In this document: positions 26,623 through 35,334 of the stretch, in pieces
Layout of the letters: every line of letters starts with the position of its first letter
How positions within the stretch are numbered: position 1 is the stretch's first letter
From: Rubellimicrobium aerolatum
GTDB lineage: Bacteria > Pseudomonadota > Alphaproteobacteria > Rhodobacterales > Rhodobacteraceae
DNA length: 64,000 nucleotides
Direction of reading: 5' to 3'
NCBI RefSeq assembly: GCF_017872975.1
Contig: NZ_JAGGJP010000007.1
Coordinates: 1-64,000, forward strand
Program-made: the position numbers and the translations under genes
The notes under the pieces: model-generated
What the model was told of the DNA's origin: nothing
Database searches by the model: none
What the model saw: only the letters and a program-made list of their open reading frames with translations

Positions 26623-26701
26623 CGGGGGAGGGGCCTCCCTCCCCCGACCCCGGCCCGGCGACGGCCCGCGCGACTCCTCCCGCGCGGGCCGCTTCGTTTC
26701 G
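26623..26701 (+). terminator. amtB terminator region (two hairpins)
   Basis: First hairpin CGGGGGAG/CTCCCCCG (26623-26646), then a perfect 11-bp stem CGGCCCGCGCG/CGCGCGGGCCG (26662-26691, loop of eight) followed by CTTCGTTTCG. The second fits a Rho-independent terminator with a short T-run. Confidence 0.75.
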
Positions 26702-26716
26702 GGCGGGTACGAAGAA

Positions 26717-26786
26717 GGGGGGCTGTCTGCCCCCCTCGCGCCTGCGGCGCTTCACCCCCCGAGGATATTTGAAACCAAAGGAAGGC
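26717..26786 (+). repeat. dispersed structured element, copy 1
   Basis: Hairpin 1 GGGGGGC/GCCCCCC (26717-26735); hairpin 2 GCGCC-TGC-GGCGC (26738-26750); box GAGGATATTTGAAACCAAAG then GAAGG (26761-26785). It lies 3' of amtB, read in the same direction, and touches the stop of the convergent aminotransferase gene. Confidence 0.7.
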
Positions 26787-27968
26787 CTAGAGCCCCGCCT
26801 CGACCATGGCCCTCGCCAGCACCGGCACCGTGCGCGCGTTCAGCCCCGCCACGTTGATCCGGCTGTCGCCCACCATGTAGATGCCGTGGTCCGCGCGCAT
26901 CCGCTCCACCTGCTCGGGCGTCGCCCCCAGCCGCGAGAACATCCCCTTGTGCCGCGTCAGGAAGTCGAAGCGGTCCGAGTTGGTCAGCCGGCGCAGCTCC
27001 GCCGCGAGGCTCTGCCGCAGGGTCAGCATTCCCGCCCGGATCTCCTCCAGCTCCGCCTCCCAGTCCGCGCGCAGCTCCGCGTCGGTCAGGATCGTCGCCA
27101 CCACCCGCGCCCCGTGGTCGGGCGGGAACGAATAGTTCTGCCGGTTCAGGTAGGCAAGGTTCGCCTGCGCGAGCCTCGTCGTCGCGTCGTCCCCCGCCAC
27201 CGCCATGAGGAGCCCCGTCCGCTCCCGGTAGATGCCGAAGTTCTTGGAGCAGGACGCCGCGATCAGGCACTCGCCCGACCCCGCGATCATCCGCGTCGCC
27301 GCCGCGTCCAGCTCCAGGCTGTCGCCGAAGCCCAGATAGGCGAGGTCGATGAAGGGCAGGGCGCCCTTGGCGCGCAGCAGGTCCGTCAGCTTGGCCCAGG
27401 TCGCGGGCTCGGGGTCCGCGCCGGTCGGGTTGTGGCAGCAGCCGTGCAGCAGCACCGCGTCCCCGGCCTGGAGGCCGGACAGGTCCGCCAGCATCCCCTC
27501 GGCGTCCACGCCTAGCGTGGCCTCGTCGAAGTAGCGGTAGCCCCTGACCGTCATCCCCAGATGCTTCAGGATCGACAGATGGTTGGGCCAGGTCGGCTCG
27601 GGCACCCAGACGGTCGCCTGCGGGTTCATCAGGCCGATCAGCTCGAACCCCTGCCGCACCGCGCCCGTGCCGCCCGGCGTCGCCACGGCGGCGACCCGTT
27701 CACGCGCGACCGACGGCCCCAGCACCAGCGGCACCAGCGCGTCGGCGAAGGCCGGATCGCCCGCCAGCGCGGTGTAGGTCTTGGTCGTCTCCTCGTCCCA
27801 GACCCGCTTCTCCGCCGCGCGGACGGCGCGCATGATGGGCGTGCGCCCCTCGGCGTCCTTGTAGACGCCCACGCCCAGGTCGATCTTGCCCTCGCGCGGG
27901 TCGGCGCGATACGCCGCCATCAGCGACAGGATCTTGTCGGCGGGCTGGTCCCTCAACTGGTCGAGCAA
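26787..27968 (-). CDS. aromatic/aspartate amino acid aminotransferase (TyrB/AspC type)
   Basis: A 393-residue PLP enzyme of fold type I, class I. The Schiff-base lysine is in ASCSKNFGIYRERTG, with the aspartate-family arginine just after it. The conserved WPNH, CCHNPTGADP and INVAGL motifs are all present. It transaminates aromatic amino acids or aspartate with 2-oxoglutarate. The start is TTG at 27966-27968, with GAGGAG at an eight-base distance partly overlapping the stop of the upstream sulfurtransferase gene, 10 nt away. Confidence 0.9.
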   Translation of the reverse strand: MLDQLRDQPADKILSLMAAYRADPREGKIDLGVGVYKDAEGRTPIMRAVRAAEKRVWDEETTKTYTALAGDPAFADALVPLVLGPSVARERVAAVATPGGTGAVRQGFELIGLMNPQATVWVPEPTWPNHLSILKHLGMTVRGYRYFDEATLGVDAEGMLADLSGLQAGDAVLLHGCCHNPTGADPEPATWAKLTDLLRAKGALPFIDLAYLGFGDSLELDAAATRMIAGSGECLIAASCSKNFGIYRERTGLLMAVAGDDATTRLAQANLAYLNRQNYSFPPDHGARVVATILTDAELRADWEAELEEIRAGMLTLRQSLAAELRRLTNSDRFDFLTRHKGMFSRLGATPEQVERMRADHGIYMVGDSRINVAGLNARTVPVLARAMVEAGL

Positions 27969-27978
27969 CGGAATCTCC

Positions 27979-28833
27979 TCAGGGTCCGGTGGCTACCGGC
28001 CGGGAGGGATCGCTTCCCCACTCGGCCCAGGAGCCGTCATAGATGGCGGCGCCGCGCCCGAGCCGTTCGAGCGCCAGCGCCAGGATCGCGGCGGTGACGC
28101 CCGATCCGCAGGTCGCGATGACGGGCCGCGCGGGGTCCACCCCCTCGGCGGCCAAGGCGGCGCGAATCCCGTCCTCGTCCTTCATCGTCCCGTCGGGGTT
28201 CAGCACCTCGCCGAAGGGCAGGCTCACCGCGCCCGGCATATGGCCTCCCCGCAGGCCGGTCCTTGGCTCCGGCGCCTCGCCGCGGAACCGCGCGCGCGGC
28301 CGGGCGTCGAGCACCTGCGCCGACCCGCCCTCCAGCGCCCGCGCCACCGCGTCGGCGTCCACGACCCGCGCGGGGTCCACAACAGGCGTCGGCGGCTCCG
28401 CTTCCGGCGCGGCCCCCGGCTCGCCCGTCTCCACCGGCCACCCCTCGGCGACCCATTTCGGCAGGCCCCCGTCCAGCACGGCGACCGCTGCATGGCCCAT
28501 CAGCCGGAACGTCCACCAGGCGCGCGGGGCCGAGAAGATGCCCGCCGCGTCGTAGATCACCACTTGGCTGTCCGCCCCGATCCCCAGCGCCGCCATCGCG
28601 TCGCGGAACGACGCAGGCGAGGGCGCCATATGGGGCAGGGGGCTCTCGCGCTCCGACACCGCGTCGATGTCAAATCGCCGCGCGCCGGGGATGCGCGCCG
28701 CCCGGAACTCGGCCCCGGCGTCGCGCCCCGAGCCCGGCAGGTGCCACGACGCATCCAGGACGACGACATCCTCCCGGCCCAAGGCCTGGGCCAGCCACCC
28801 GGTCGAGACGAGGCTCTGGGGATCGTCGCGCAT
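27979..28833 (-). CDS. sseA: 3-mercaptopyruvate sulfurtransferase (SseA-like)
   Basis: A 284-residue tandem rhodanese. The N-terminal domain is inactive and the C-terminal domain has the active-site loop CGSGVT with the catalytic cysteine, the CGSGV type that marks mercaptopyruvate rather than thiosulfate sulfurtransferases. RFDIDAVSERESPLPHM and GHMPGAVSLPFG are typical blocks. It transfers sulfur from 3-mercaptopyruvate. The pairing with a downstream transaminase that can supply 3-mercaptopyruvate from cysteine makes biochemical sense. An upstream in-frame ATG at 28869 would give 12 more residues. Confidence 0.9.
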   Translation of the reverse strand: MRDDPQSLVSTGWLAQALGREDVVVLDASWHLPGSGRDAGAEFRAARIPGARRFDIDAVSERESPLPHMAPSPASFRDAMAALGIGADSQVVIYDAAGIFSAPRAWWTFRLMGHAAVAVLDGGLPKWVAEGWPVETGEPGAAPEAEPPTPVVDPARVVDADAVARALEGGSAQVLDARPRARFRGEAPEPRTGLRGGHMPGAVSLPFGEVLNPDGTMKDEDGIRAALAAEGVDPARPVIATCGSGVTAAILALALERLGRGAAIYDGSWAEWGSDPSRPVATGP

Positions 28834-28875
28834 GGCCCGCTCCGTAAGGTCCGGGACGCGCGGACGCAAGCATGG

Positions 28876-28904
28876 AAAGGGCGCGGCCCCGCCGGACCGC
28901 GCCC
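28876..28904 (-). terminator. second hairpin of a tandem terminator
   Basis: Minus strand GGGCGCGG/CCGCGCCC followed by TTT. It lies 28 nt beyond the first terminator and upstream of sseA. Confidence 0.55.
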
Positions 28905-28928
28905 CTTGGCCGTGACCTTGGATGCACG

Positions 28929-28957
28929 AAAAAGGCGCGGACCCGTCGGCCCGCGCC
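28929..28957 (-). terminator. Rho-independent terminator of hsp20
   Basis: Minus strand stem GGCGCGG...CCGCGCC with an inner GCC/GGT extension, followed directly by TTTTT. It is 40 nt after the hsp20 stop. Confidence 0.8.
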
Positions 28958-28996
28958 CCCTCAACCGTCAGGAGAGAACCCTGTCGGGCCTGCGCC

Positions 28997-29476
28997 TCAG
29001 TTGACGGCCTTGGCCTCGACGAGGTTCGCCTCTTGCGGCTGCGCCTTCGCGATCTCGATGCGGCGGGGCTTCAGCGCCTCCGGCACCTCCTTCACGAGGT
29101 CGATGTGCAGCATCCCGTTCCCATGGCTCGCGCCCGTGACCTTCACGTGGTCGGCGAGGTGGAACCGGCGCTCGAAGGCGCGGGTGGCGATGCCGCGATG
29201 CAGGAACTTGCGCCCCGATTCGACGCCATTCGCGTCATCCGCCTTGCGGGCGGTCACGATCAGCGCGTTCTCGCGCACCTCGGCCGACAGCTCGTCCGAG
29301 GAGAATCCGGCCACGGCGATCGAGATGCGCCAGCCGCCATCGGCGAGCTTCTCGATGTTGTAGGGCGGGTAGTTGGTGGCGGACGCGTCCTGGGTCAGCA
29401 GGCGGTCCATCAGGTCGGCGATCTGGTCGAAGCCGACGGTGGCCCGATACAGCGGGGCAAGATCATAGCTACGCAT
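28997..29476 (-). CDS. small heat shock protein (Hsp20/IbpA type)
   Basis: A 159-residue chaperone. The N-terminal arm has MRSYDLAPLYRATVGFDQI; the alpha-crystallin domain covers about residues 38-130 (YNIEKLADGGWRISIAVAGF, FLHRGIATRAFERRFHLADH) and the C-terminal tail holds an IEIA-type anchoring segment. It holds aggregation-prone proteins during heat stress. Two ATGs lie six bases apart; GAGG is optimally placed for the one at 29476. It is followed by tandem terminators. Confidence 0.9.
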   Translation of the reverse strand: MRSYDLAPLYRATVGFDQIADLMDRLLTQDASATNYPPYNIEKLADGGWRISIAVAGFSSDELSAEVRENALIVTARKADDANGVESGRKFLHRGIATRAFERRFHLADHVKVTGASHGNGMLHIDLVKEVPEALKPRRIEIAKAQPQEANLVEAKAVN

Positions 29477-29566
29477 GGTCATCCTCGAAAGCGACAACGG
29501 TGGGGCCATCCCGCACAGGGGACTGGCCGGACATCCCGAGGCCCGTAAGTGGCGCCCCGGTGACGA

Positions 29567-30355
29567 TTATCTGGGAAGCGCCACCGCCCTGTTCAAGTCC
29601 CCCCCGACCGCCGCGACCTGCGTTTCCGCCATCGCGTCGCCCGCCTCGAACGCCGCCCGCAGCTCCGCCAGCGGCTCCGTCAGCGAGGTCCCCAGCGCCA
29701 CCCGGTGCCCCTTCAGCTCGCCCTTCGCCGACACGACCGAGACGATGCGCGCGATGCTCCCGTCCATGCGGAAGATCGGCGCGCCCGAGGCCCCGAAATC
29801 CACGTCGCAGGTCAGCACGAAGACGCCCTGCTGCTCGCCCAGCACGTCGCAGCCATCCTCGCGCGACGGCGCCTCGGCCCGGCCCAGCGCGTAGGAGACG
29901 ACGCTCACCTCCGCCCCGGCCTCGACCTCCGGCGCGGTCTCGAAGGGATGCACGCCGGGGCCGCCGATGGGCGCGTCCAGTTCGACCAGCGCGAGGTCGT
30001 TGCGGCTGTCCTCCGCCCCGGCCGCGCGGTCGAAGCGGTAGCCCGGATGCGGCACCGCCCGGCTCGCCGCCCGCACCGCCGCCGCCTCGCCGCCCCAGAG
30101 CCCGGCGCGGAAGGCGATGCGCGACGGCTCCACCCTTTCGCCGGTGCGGCGGTCATAGAGGCAATGCGCGGCGGTCAGCACGAGGTCCGGCGCGATCAGC
30201 GACCCGGTGCAGAACACCCGGTCCCCGATGTCGAGCCGCCCCACCGCGCCCCAGGCGGCCGCCTCGGCCTCCTGGTCGATGAGATGCAACCCCGTGCCCT
30301 GCGCCCATGCCGGCCCCACCAGCGCGAGCGCCAGCAGCCACCCCACCGCGCGCAT
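29567..30355 (-). CDS. secreted trypsin-like serine protease
   Basis: A 262-residue chymotrypsin-fold enzyme with a signal peptide (residues 1-18, ending PAWAQ). The triad is complete: His in LTAAHCLYD, Asp in RNDLALVELD and Ser in FGASGAPIFR. The oxyanion site reads GASGAP instead of GDSGGP, a variant common in bacterial members. Two disulfides are possible (four cysteines in pairs). Substrate unknown; it may also be a self-limiting quality-control protease. Confidence 0.87.
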   Translation of the reverse strand: MRAVGWLLALALVGPAWAQGTGLHLIDQEAEAAAWGAVGRLDIGDRVFCTGSLIAPDLVLTAAHCLYDRRTGERVEPSRIAFRAGLWGGEAAAVRAASRAVPHPGYRFDRAAGAEDSRNDLALVELDAPIGGPGVHPFETAPEVEAGAEVSVVSYALGRAEAPSREDGCDVLGEQQGVFVLTCDVDFGASGAPIFRMDGSIARIVSVVSAKGELKGHRVALGTSLTEPLAELRAAFEAGDAMAETQVAAVGGDLNRAVALPR

Positions 30356-30388
30356 CCGTTCACCTTCGCTGTCCCGTTGGGTCCAGCG

Positions 30389-31714
30389 TTACGCGGCGCT
30401 TGCGGCGAAACTAGGGCGCAGGTCGGGAACGGGCGTTTTCCCGTCGAGTGTGGCCGGACGGGGACCCCCATATGCCCAATCCAGAAGCTCCACCGTATGC
30501 AGAACGGGCAGTCCGGTGTTCGCCCCGATCTGCATGAGGCAGCCGATGTTGCCCGCCACGATGGCGTCGGGCACCGTCGCCTCCAGCGTCGCGGCCTTGC
30601 GCCGCCCCAGTTCCCCCGCGATCTCGGGCTGCAAAAGGTTGTAGGTCCCCGCCGACCCGCAGCAGAGATGCGCCCCCTTCGGCTCGGCCACCGCGAAGCC
30701 CGCGCGCCGCAGCAGCCCCACCGGCTCCGCCTTCACCCGCTGCCCATGCTGGAGAGAGCAGGCCGAGTGATAGGCCACCTTCATGTCCCGCTCGGGCAGC
30801 TCCGGCAGCTCCAGCCGCGCCAGCACCTCCGTCACGTCCCGCGCCAGCGCCCCCATCGCCGCCGCGTTCGGCTCGCCGTCCAGCAGGTGCCCCCAGTCCT
30901 TCACGGTCGTCCCGCAGCCCGAGGCCGTCACGACGATGGCGTCCAGCGGCTCCCGCGCGTGCTCGGCGGCGAAGGCCGCGACGTTGGCCCGCGCCATGGC
31001 TCGCGCCTCGTCCTCGCGCCCCATGTGATGCGTCAGCGCCCCGCAGCAGCCCTGCCCCTTGGGGATCACCACCTCGGCCCCCGCCCGCGTCAGCAGCCGG
31101 ATCGCCGCCTCGTTGATGCCGGGGTTCAGCGCCCGCTGCGCGCAGCCCGTCAGCAACCCCACCCGCATCCTGCGAGGGGCGTCGGTTCGGTGCGTCTGCG
31201 GGTCCTCCGCCCGGCTCACCGGCGGGATCGCCTTGGGGGCCATCCGCACCATCGCCCGCAGCCGCGCGTCCGGCAAAAGCCCCACGAAGGGCTGTCCCAT
31301 CTTCGCCGCCAGCAGCGCCAGCCGGAACCGGGTCGGATGCGGCAGCACCCAGGCCAGCACCCGCCGCAGCGCCCGGTCCATCAGGGGCCGCCGATACCGC
31401 GCCTCGATATAGGCCCGCGCGTGGTCCACCAGATGCCGGTAATGCACCCCCGAGGGACAGGTCGTCATGCAGGCGAGGCAGCTCAGGCAGCGGTCGATGT
31501 GCTTCACCGTTGCCGGGTCCGGGTCGCGCCCCGACTCCAGCATCTCCTTCATCAGGTAGATGCGCCCGCGCGGGCTGTCCAGCTCGTCCCCCAGCACCAT
31601 GTAGGTCGGGCAGGTCGCCGTGCAGAACCCGCAATGGACGCAGCTCCGCAGGATGCGGTTCGCCTCGGCGGTGCCGGGATCGGCCAACTGTTCAGGCGTG
31701 AAGAAGGTCTGCAT
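30389..31714 (-). CDS. glcF: glycolate oxidase iron-sulfur subunit GlcF
   Basis: A 441-residue subunit. Two 4Fe-4S motifs lie at the N terminus (CVHCGFCTATCPTY and CLSCLACMTTCPSGV). Two CCG domains follow (GCCGALTHHMGRE and LCCGSAGTYNLLQPE). It accepts electrons from the flavin subunits when glycolate is oxidised to glyoxylate and passes them to the quinone pool. It is the last of the glcD-glcE-glcF genes, 21 nt after glcE. Confidence 0.95.
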   Translation of the reverse strand: MQTFFTPEQLADPGTAEANRILRSCVHCGFCTATCPTYMVLGDELDSPRGRIYLMKEMLESGRDPDPATVKHIDRCLSCLACMTTCPSGVHYRHLVDHARAYIEARYRRPLMDRALRRVLAWVLPHPTRFRLALLAAKMGQPFVGLLPDARLRAMVRMAPKAIPPVSRAEDPQTHRTDAPRRMRVGLLTGCAQRALNPGINEAAIRLLTRAGAEVVIPKGQGCCGALTHHMGREDEARAMARANVAAFAAEHAREPLDAIVVTASGCGTTVKDWGHLLDGEPNAAAMGALARDVTEVLARLELPELPERDMKVAYHSACSLQHGQRVKAEPVGLLRRAGFAVAEPKGAHLCCGSAGTYNLLQPEIAGELGRRKAATLEATVPDAIVAGNIGCLMQIGANTGLPVLHTVELLDWAYGGPRPATLDGKTPVPDLRPSFAASAA

Positions 31715-31735
31715 CGGAACTCCTGAAAGGGCCGC

Positions 31736-32836
31736 TCAGGCCGCCACGAGGCCGGGGTTGAACAGGCCGCGCGGATCGAACCGCTCCCGCAGCCGCGCCG
31801 AGAGCATCGCCACCCCCGGCGCCTCCGCCGGGAACGCCCCCAGCGCCGCCCGCGTCTCCGCCGCGGCCCGCACCAGCACCGCCCGCGCGCCAAACGCCCC
31901 GAGCCGCCCCCGCAAGTCCGTCCCCTCCGCCACTAGCACCCAGGCCCGCCCGCCGCCCCAGTCGAGCCGCTGCGCCCCCCCGGCCAGCGCCAGCGCCTCC
32001 GCCATCCGCGAGGGCCTGACCGACAGCCGCCACACGTCCCCCGGCCGCCCGGCAAAGTCCGTCACGTCCCGGATCGCCGCCCAGGGCCCCGGCCCCTCGA
32101 CGACCTCCGCGACCCCCCAGGCCGTCAGCAGCTTCGCCAGCCGCTCCGCCCGCACCGCCACGGCTCCCGCGAACCCTTCCAGCCGCAGCCGCGTCACCCC
32201 GGCCTCCGCGTCATGCGCCGCCCCCGTCACCTCGAACGGCGACCCCAGCGCCGCCGCCATGCAGGCCACCGCCTTGCCCGGATCGTGCCCCCCGAACGCC
32301 AGCGTCGCCACCGCCTCCGGCACCGGCAGCACCTTCAGCGCCACCTCGGTCACGACCCCCAGCGTCCCATGGCTCCCCGCGAGCAGCCGCGCGAGGTCCA
32401 GCCCCGTGACGTTCTTCATCACCCGCCCGCCGTTCGACACGGCCATCCCCGTCCCATCGACGAACCGCACGCCCAACAGGACGTCCCGCGCCGCCCCCGC
32501 CTGCACCCGCCGCGGCCCCGAGGCGTTGGTCGCGATCACCCCGCCCAGCGTCGGCTCGCCACCCGTCCCCAGCAGCGCCCGCAGGTCCATCGGCTCGAAG
32601 GCCAGCCGCTGCCCCGCCTCGCCCAGCACTCGCTCCACCTCCGCCACCGGCGTCCCCGCCTTGGCGACCAGGGTCAGCGCCCCCGGCTCGTGCAACTCGA
32701 TCCCCGCGATCCCCGCGACCGTCAGCCGCTCCCCCCCGGCGACAGTCCCGCGCGTGAACCCCCCGCCTACCGCCAACGGCCCCCGCGCCGCGCGGACCAT
32801 CTCCGCCAGCTCCGCCTCGCTCGCCGGTCTCAGCAC
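31736..32836 (-). CDS. glcE: glycolate oxidase FAD-binding subunit GlcE
   Basis: A 366-residue PCMH-type FAD protein, shorter than GlcD because it lacks the cap. The FAD-binding part has VGGGFTRGT, GGVIATNASGPRRVQAGAAR and DGTGMAVSNGGRVMKNVTG. Starts at GTG 32836; the AAGGAAGGG ribosome-binding site is part of a dispersed repeat that fills the gap after glcD. It associates with GlcD and GlcF. Confidence 0.93.
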   Translation of the reverse strand: MLRPASEAELAEMVRAARGPLAVGGGFTRGTVAGGERLTVAGIAGIELHEPGALTLVAKAGTPVAEVERVLGEAGQRLAFEPMDLRALLGTGGEPTLGGVIATNASGPRRVQAGAARDVLLGVRFVDGTGMAVSNGGRVMKNVTGLDLARLLAGSHGTLGVVTEVALKVLPVPEAVATLAFGGHDPGKAVACMAAALGSPFEVTGAAHDAEAGVTRLRLEGFAGAVAVRAERLAKLLTAWGVAEVVEGPGPWAAIRDVTDFAGRPGDVWRLSVRPSRMAEALALAGGAQRLDWGGGRAWVLVAEGTDLRGRLGAFGARAVLVRAAAETRAALGAFPAEAPGVAMLSARLRERFDPRGLFNPGLVAA

Positions 32837-32840
32837 CGCT

Positions 32841-32900
32841 GCCCTTCCTTTGGTCCCAAATATCCCGGGGGGAGCGCAGCGGGGGGCAGAGCCCCCCTCC
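32841..32900 (-). repeat. dispersed structured element, copy 2 (inside glcD-glcE)
   Basis: Minus strand: hairpin 1 GGGGGGC-TCT-GCCCCCC (32881-32897), a weak second hairpin (GC-TGC-GC, only two pairs), then GGGATATTTGGGACCAAAGG and AAGG. It fills nearly all the 76-nt gap between glcD and glcE; its last bases form the Shine-Dalgarno of glcE. Confidence 0.7.
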
Positions 32901-32912
32901 GACCGATGCCGC

Positions 32913-34349
32913 TCACGCCGCCGCCCTCCGCCCCGCGCTCACCGCCAGCGGGAACACCTTCGCCGGGTTCAGCAGCCAGTCCGGGTCGAAGGCGTCCTTC
33001 ACCCGCATCTGCGCCTCCAGATCCTCGGGCCGGAACTGGTCCACCATCAGGTCGCGCTTCTCGACGCCCACCCCATGCTCCCCGGTCAGGCACCCCCCCA
33101 CCTCGACGCAGAGCCGCAGGATGTCCGCCCCCAGCGCCTCGGCCTTCTTCAGCCCATCCGCGCTGTTGGCGTCGAACAGGATCAGCGGATGCATGTTGCC
33201 GTCGCCTGCGTGGAACACGTTCGCCACCCGCAGCCCATAACCGTCCGCGAGCACCCGCATCCGCCCCAGCACCGGACCCAGTTGCGACACCGGGATCGTC
33301 CCATCCAGGCAGATGTAGTCCCCCATCTGCCCCATCGCCCCGAAGGCCGACTTCCGCCCCAGCCAGATCCGCGCCGCCTCCGCGCCGTCCTTCGCCTCCC
33401 GGATCTCCAGCGGCCCGAACCCCCGCGCGATGTCCGCGATCCGGCGAAGCTGGTCGGCGATCTCCGCCTCCGACCCCTCGACCTCCACGATCAGCAGCGC
33501 TTCGCAGACCGGATACCCGGCCTTGGCAAAGGCCTCGCAGGCCTCGATGCAGGGCCGGTCCATGAACTCGATGGCCACCGGCACCAGCCCCGCCCGGATG
33601 ATCGCCGCCACGCAGTCGCCCGCCGTCTCGTTCCGGTCGAACGCGATCATCACCGGCCGAGCCCCCTCGGGCCGGGGCAGGATGCGCAGGCACGCCTCCG
33701 TCACTACCCCCAACTGCCCCTCCGACCCGCAGACGACGGCCAGCAGGTCCAGCCCCAGCGCCTCCCCCTCCGGCCCGCCGATCTCCACGACGGTCCCGTC
33801 CATCAGCACCACCGTCGCGCCCAGCAGGTTGTTCGTCGTCACCCCATACTTCAGGCAATGCGCCCCGCCCGAGTTCATCGCGATGTTCCCCGCGATGGCG
33901 CAGGCGAGCTGCGACGACGGGTCCGGCGCGTAGAAGAACCCCTCCGCCTCGACCTCCATGGAAACCGACAGGTTCGTGCGCCCCGTCTCCACCCGGATGA
34001 ACCGGTTTTCCAGCGACACCTCCAGCACCGCCGTCATCCGCGCCACGCCCAGCACCACCGCGTCCGCCGTGGGCAAAGACCCCCCGGCCAGCGACGTGCC
34101 CGCCCCGCGCGGCACCACCGGCACCCGCTCCTCGTGGCAGACCCGCATCACCGCCGCGACCTCCGCCGTGGAGCAGGGCAGCACCACGCACAACGGCGGG
34201 CACCGATAGGCCGTCAGCGCGTCGCATTCGTAGGCCCGCGTCTCGGCGGGATCGTCGATCACCGCGCCCGACGGCAGGACCGCGCGCAGGCGCTCCACGA
34301 TCGGCGCCTTGCGCGCCAGGATCGCCGGGCTGGGAACGGGCATCTCCAT
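32913..34349 (-). CDS. glcD: glycolate oxidase FAD subunit GlcD
   Basis: A 478-residue FAD-linked oxidase. The PCMH domain has VPVVPRGAGTSLAGGSLPTA, CAIAGNIAMNSGGAHCLKYG and VTTNNLLGA; the C-terminal half has the catalytic/metal region NVFHAGDGNMHPLILFD and GGCLTGEHGVGVEKR. It oxidises glycolate to glyoxylate. ATG at 34349 has GGAGG about ten bases upstream. It is the first gene of glcDEF. A D-lactate dehydrogenase of the same family is excluded mainly by the operon. Confidence 0.94.
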   Translation of the reverse strand: MEMPVPSPAILARKAPIVERLRAVLPSGAVIDDPAETRAYECDALTAYRCPPLCVVLPCSTAEVAAVMRVCHEERVPVVPRGAGTSLAGGSLPTADAVVLGVARMTAVLEVSLENRFIRVETGRTNLSVSMEVEAEGFFYAPDPSSQLACAIAGNIAMNSGGAHCLKYGVTTNNLLGATVVLMDGTVVEIGGPEGEALGLDLLAVVCGSEGQLGVVTEACLRILPRPEGARPVMIAFDRNETAGDCVAAIIRAGLVPVAIEFMDRPCIEACEAFAKAGYPVCEALLIVEVEGSEAEIADQLRRIADIARGFGPLEIREAKDGAEAARIWLGRKSAFGAMGQMGDYICLDGTIPVSQLGPVLGRMRVLADGYGLRVANVFHAGDGNMHPLILFDANSADGLKKAEALGADILRLCVEVGGCLTGEHGVGVEKRDLMVDQFRPEDLEAQMRVKDAFDPDWLLNPAKVFPLAVSAGRRAAA

Positions 34350-34433
34350 GCGGGGGCCTCCTCCAAGGCCCACCGTGTCTAGGCCCCGCGCCCCCGGCTG
34401 GCAAGCGGCGCGGGCGTCGCATAGGCTCCCGCC

Positions 34434-35150
34434 ATGCTCGACGCCCTCGCCAACGGCCTCCTCCCCGCCACCCTCGCCCAGTCGCTCGGCTGGGGCGACG
34501 CCCTCGCGCTGCTCCTGCTCCTGGCCGCCTGGGGCGCGACCGGCTGGATCACCGAGCATCCCCCCAAGGGCCGCCCCTCGATCACCGTCCTCATGTCCCA
34601 GGTCCGGCGCGAATGGATGCGCGAGTTCCTCCTGCGCGACAACCGCATCTTCGACGCGCAGATCATGGCCTCGCTCCGCCAGGGCACCTCCTTCTTCGCC
34701 TCCACCGCGATCCTCGCCGTGGGCGGCGTGCTCGCGCTCATCGGCAACGTGACCCCGCTGACCGGCCTGGCCGAGGAGATCGGCCGCGAGGAGACCTCGG
34801 CCCTCCTTTGGCAGATCCGGCTGCTGCCCTGCGCGCTCCTGCTCACCCACGCCTTCCTCAAGTTCGTCTGGGCCAACCGCGTCTTCGGCTACTGCTCGGT
34901 GATGATGGCGGCGATCCCCATGGACCCCGCCGACCCCCGCTCCGCCCCCCGGGGCGAGCGCGCCGCCGAGCTCAACATCCGCGCCGCCTACAACTTCAAC
35001 CGCGGCCTGCGCTCGATGTACTTCTCCCTGTGCTCCCTCGTCTGGCTCGCCGGCCCCCTCCCCCTCGCCGTGGCGGTGGTCGTCGTCACCGTCACCCTCC
35101 TGGGCCGCGAGTTCGCCTCCGTCCCCCACGACATCCTGGCGGAGCGGTAG
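34434..35150 (+). CDS. DUF599-family membrane protein
   Basis: A 238-residue membrane protein with four hydrophobic segments (about 20-38, 82-102, 120-142 and 200-222). The family's conserved pieces are present: VRREWMREFLLRDNRIFDAQ, LRQGTSFFASTAILAVGG and the RAAYNFNRGLRSMYFSLCSL block. Function unknown in the whole family. It is divergent from glcD by 84 nt. Confidence 0.83.
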   Translation: MLDALANGLLPATLAQSLGWGDALALLLLLAAWGATGWITEHPPKGRPSITVLMSQVRREWMREFLLRDNRIFDAQIMASLRQGTSFFASTAILAVGGVLALIGNVTPLTGLAEEIGREETSALLWQIRLLPCALLLTHAFLKFVWANRVFGYCSVMMAAIPMDPADPRSAPRGERAAELNIRAAYNFNRGLRSMYFSLCSLVWLAGPLPLAVAVVVVTVTLLGREFASVPHDILAER

Positions 35151-35215
35151 GGGCCCGCTCCGTCGCGGCCGAGACCCGTTCCCGTCCGCGACAGGCTCGT
35201 GCGGGCTCCTGCGAT

Positions 35216-35306
35216 CCCGACCTTCCGGCCCGACCTTCCGGCCCGACCTTCCGGCCCGACCTTCCGGCCCGACCTTCCGGCCCGACCTTCCGGCCCGACC
35301 TTCCGG
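35216..35306. repeat. seven perfect copies of a 13-bp tandem repeat
   Basis: Unit CCCGACCTTCCGG repeated seven times without a mismatch, then degenerate copies to about 35330. Thirteen is not a multiple of three, so all frames are cycled. It abuts the truncated glycosyltransferase-like fragment to its right and starts about 65 nt past the DUF599 stop. Confidence 0.9.
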
Positions 35307-35334
35307 ACGGACCTCCCGGCCGGGCCGGGAGCGG

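Noticed and set aside
29567-30355. Inactive protease homologue because of GASGAP instead of GDSGGP
   Set aside because: The serine and the rest of the triad are intact, and GASG-type loops occur in active bacterial members.
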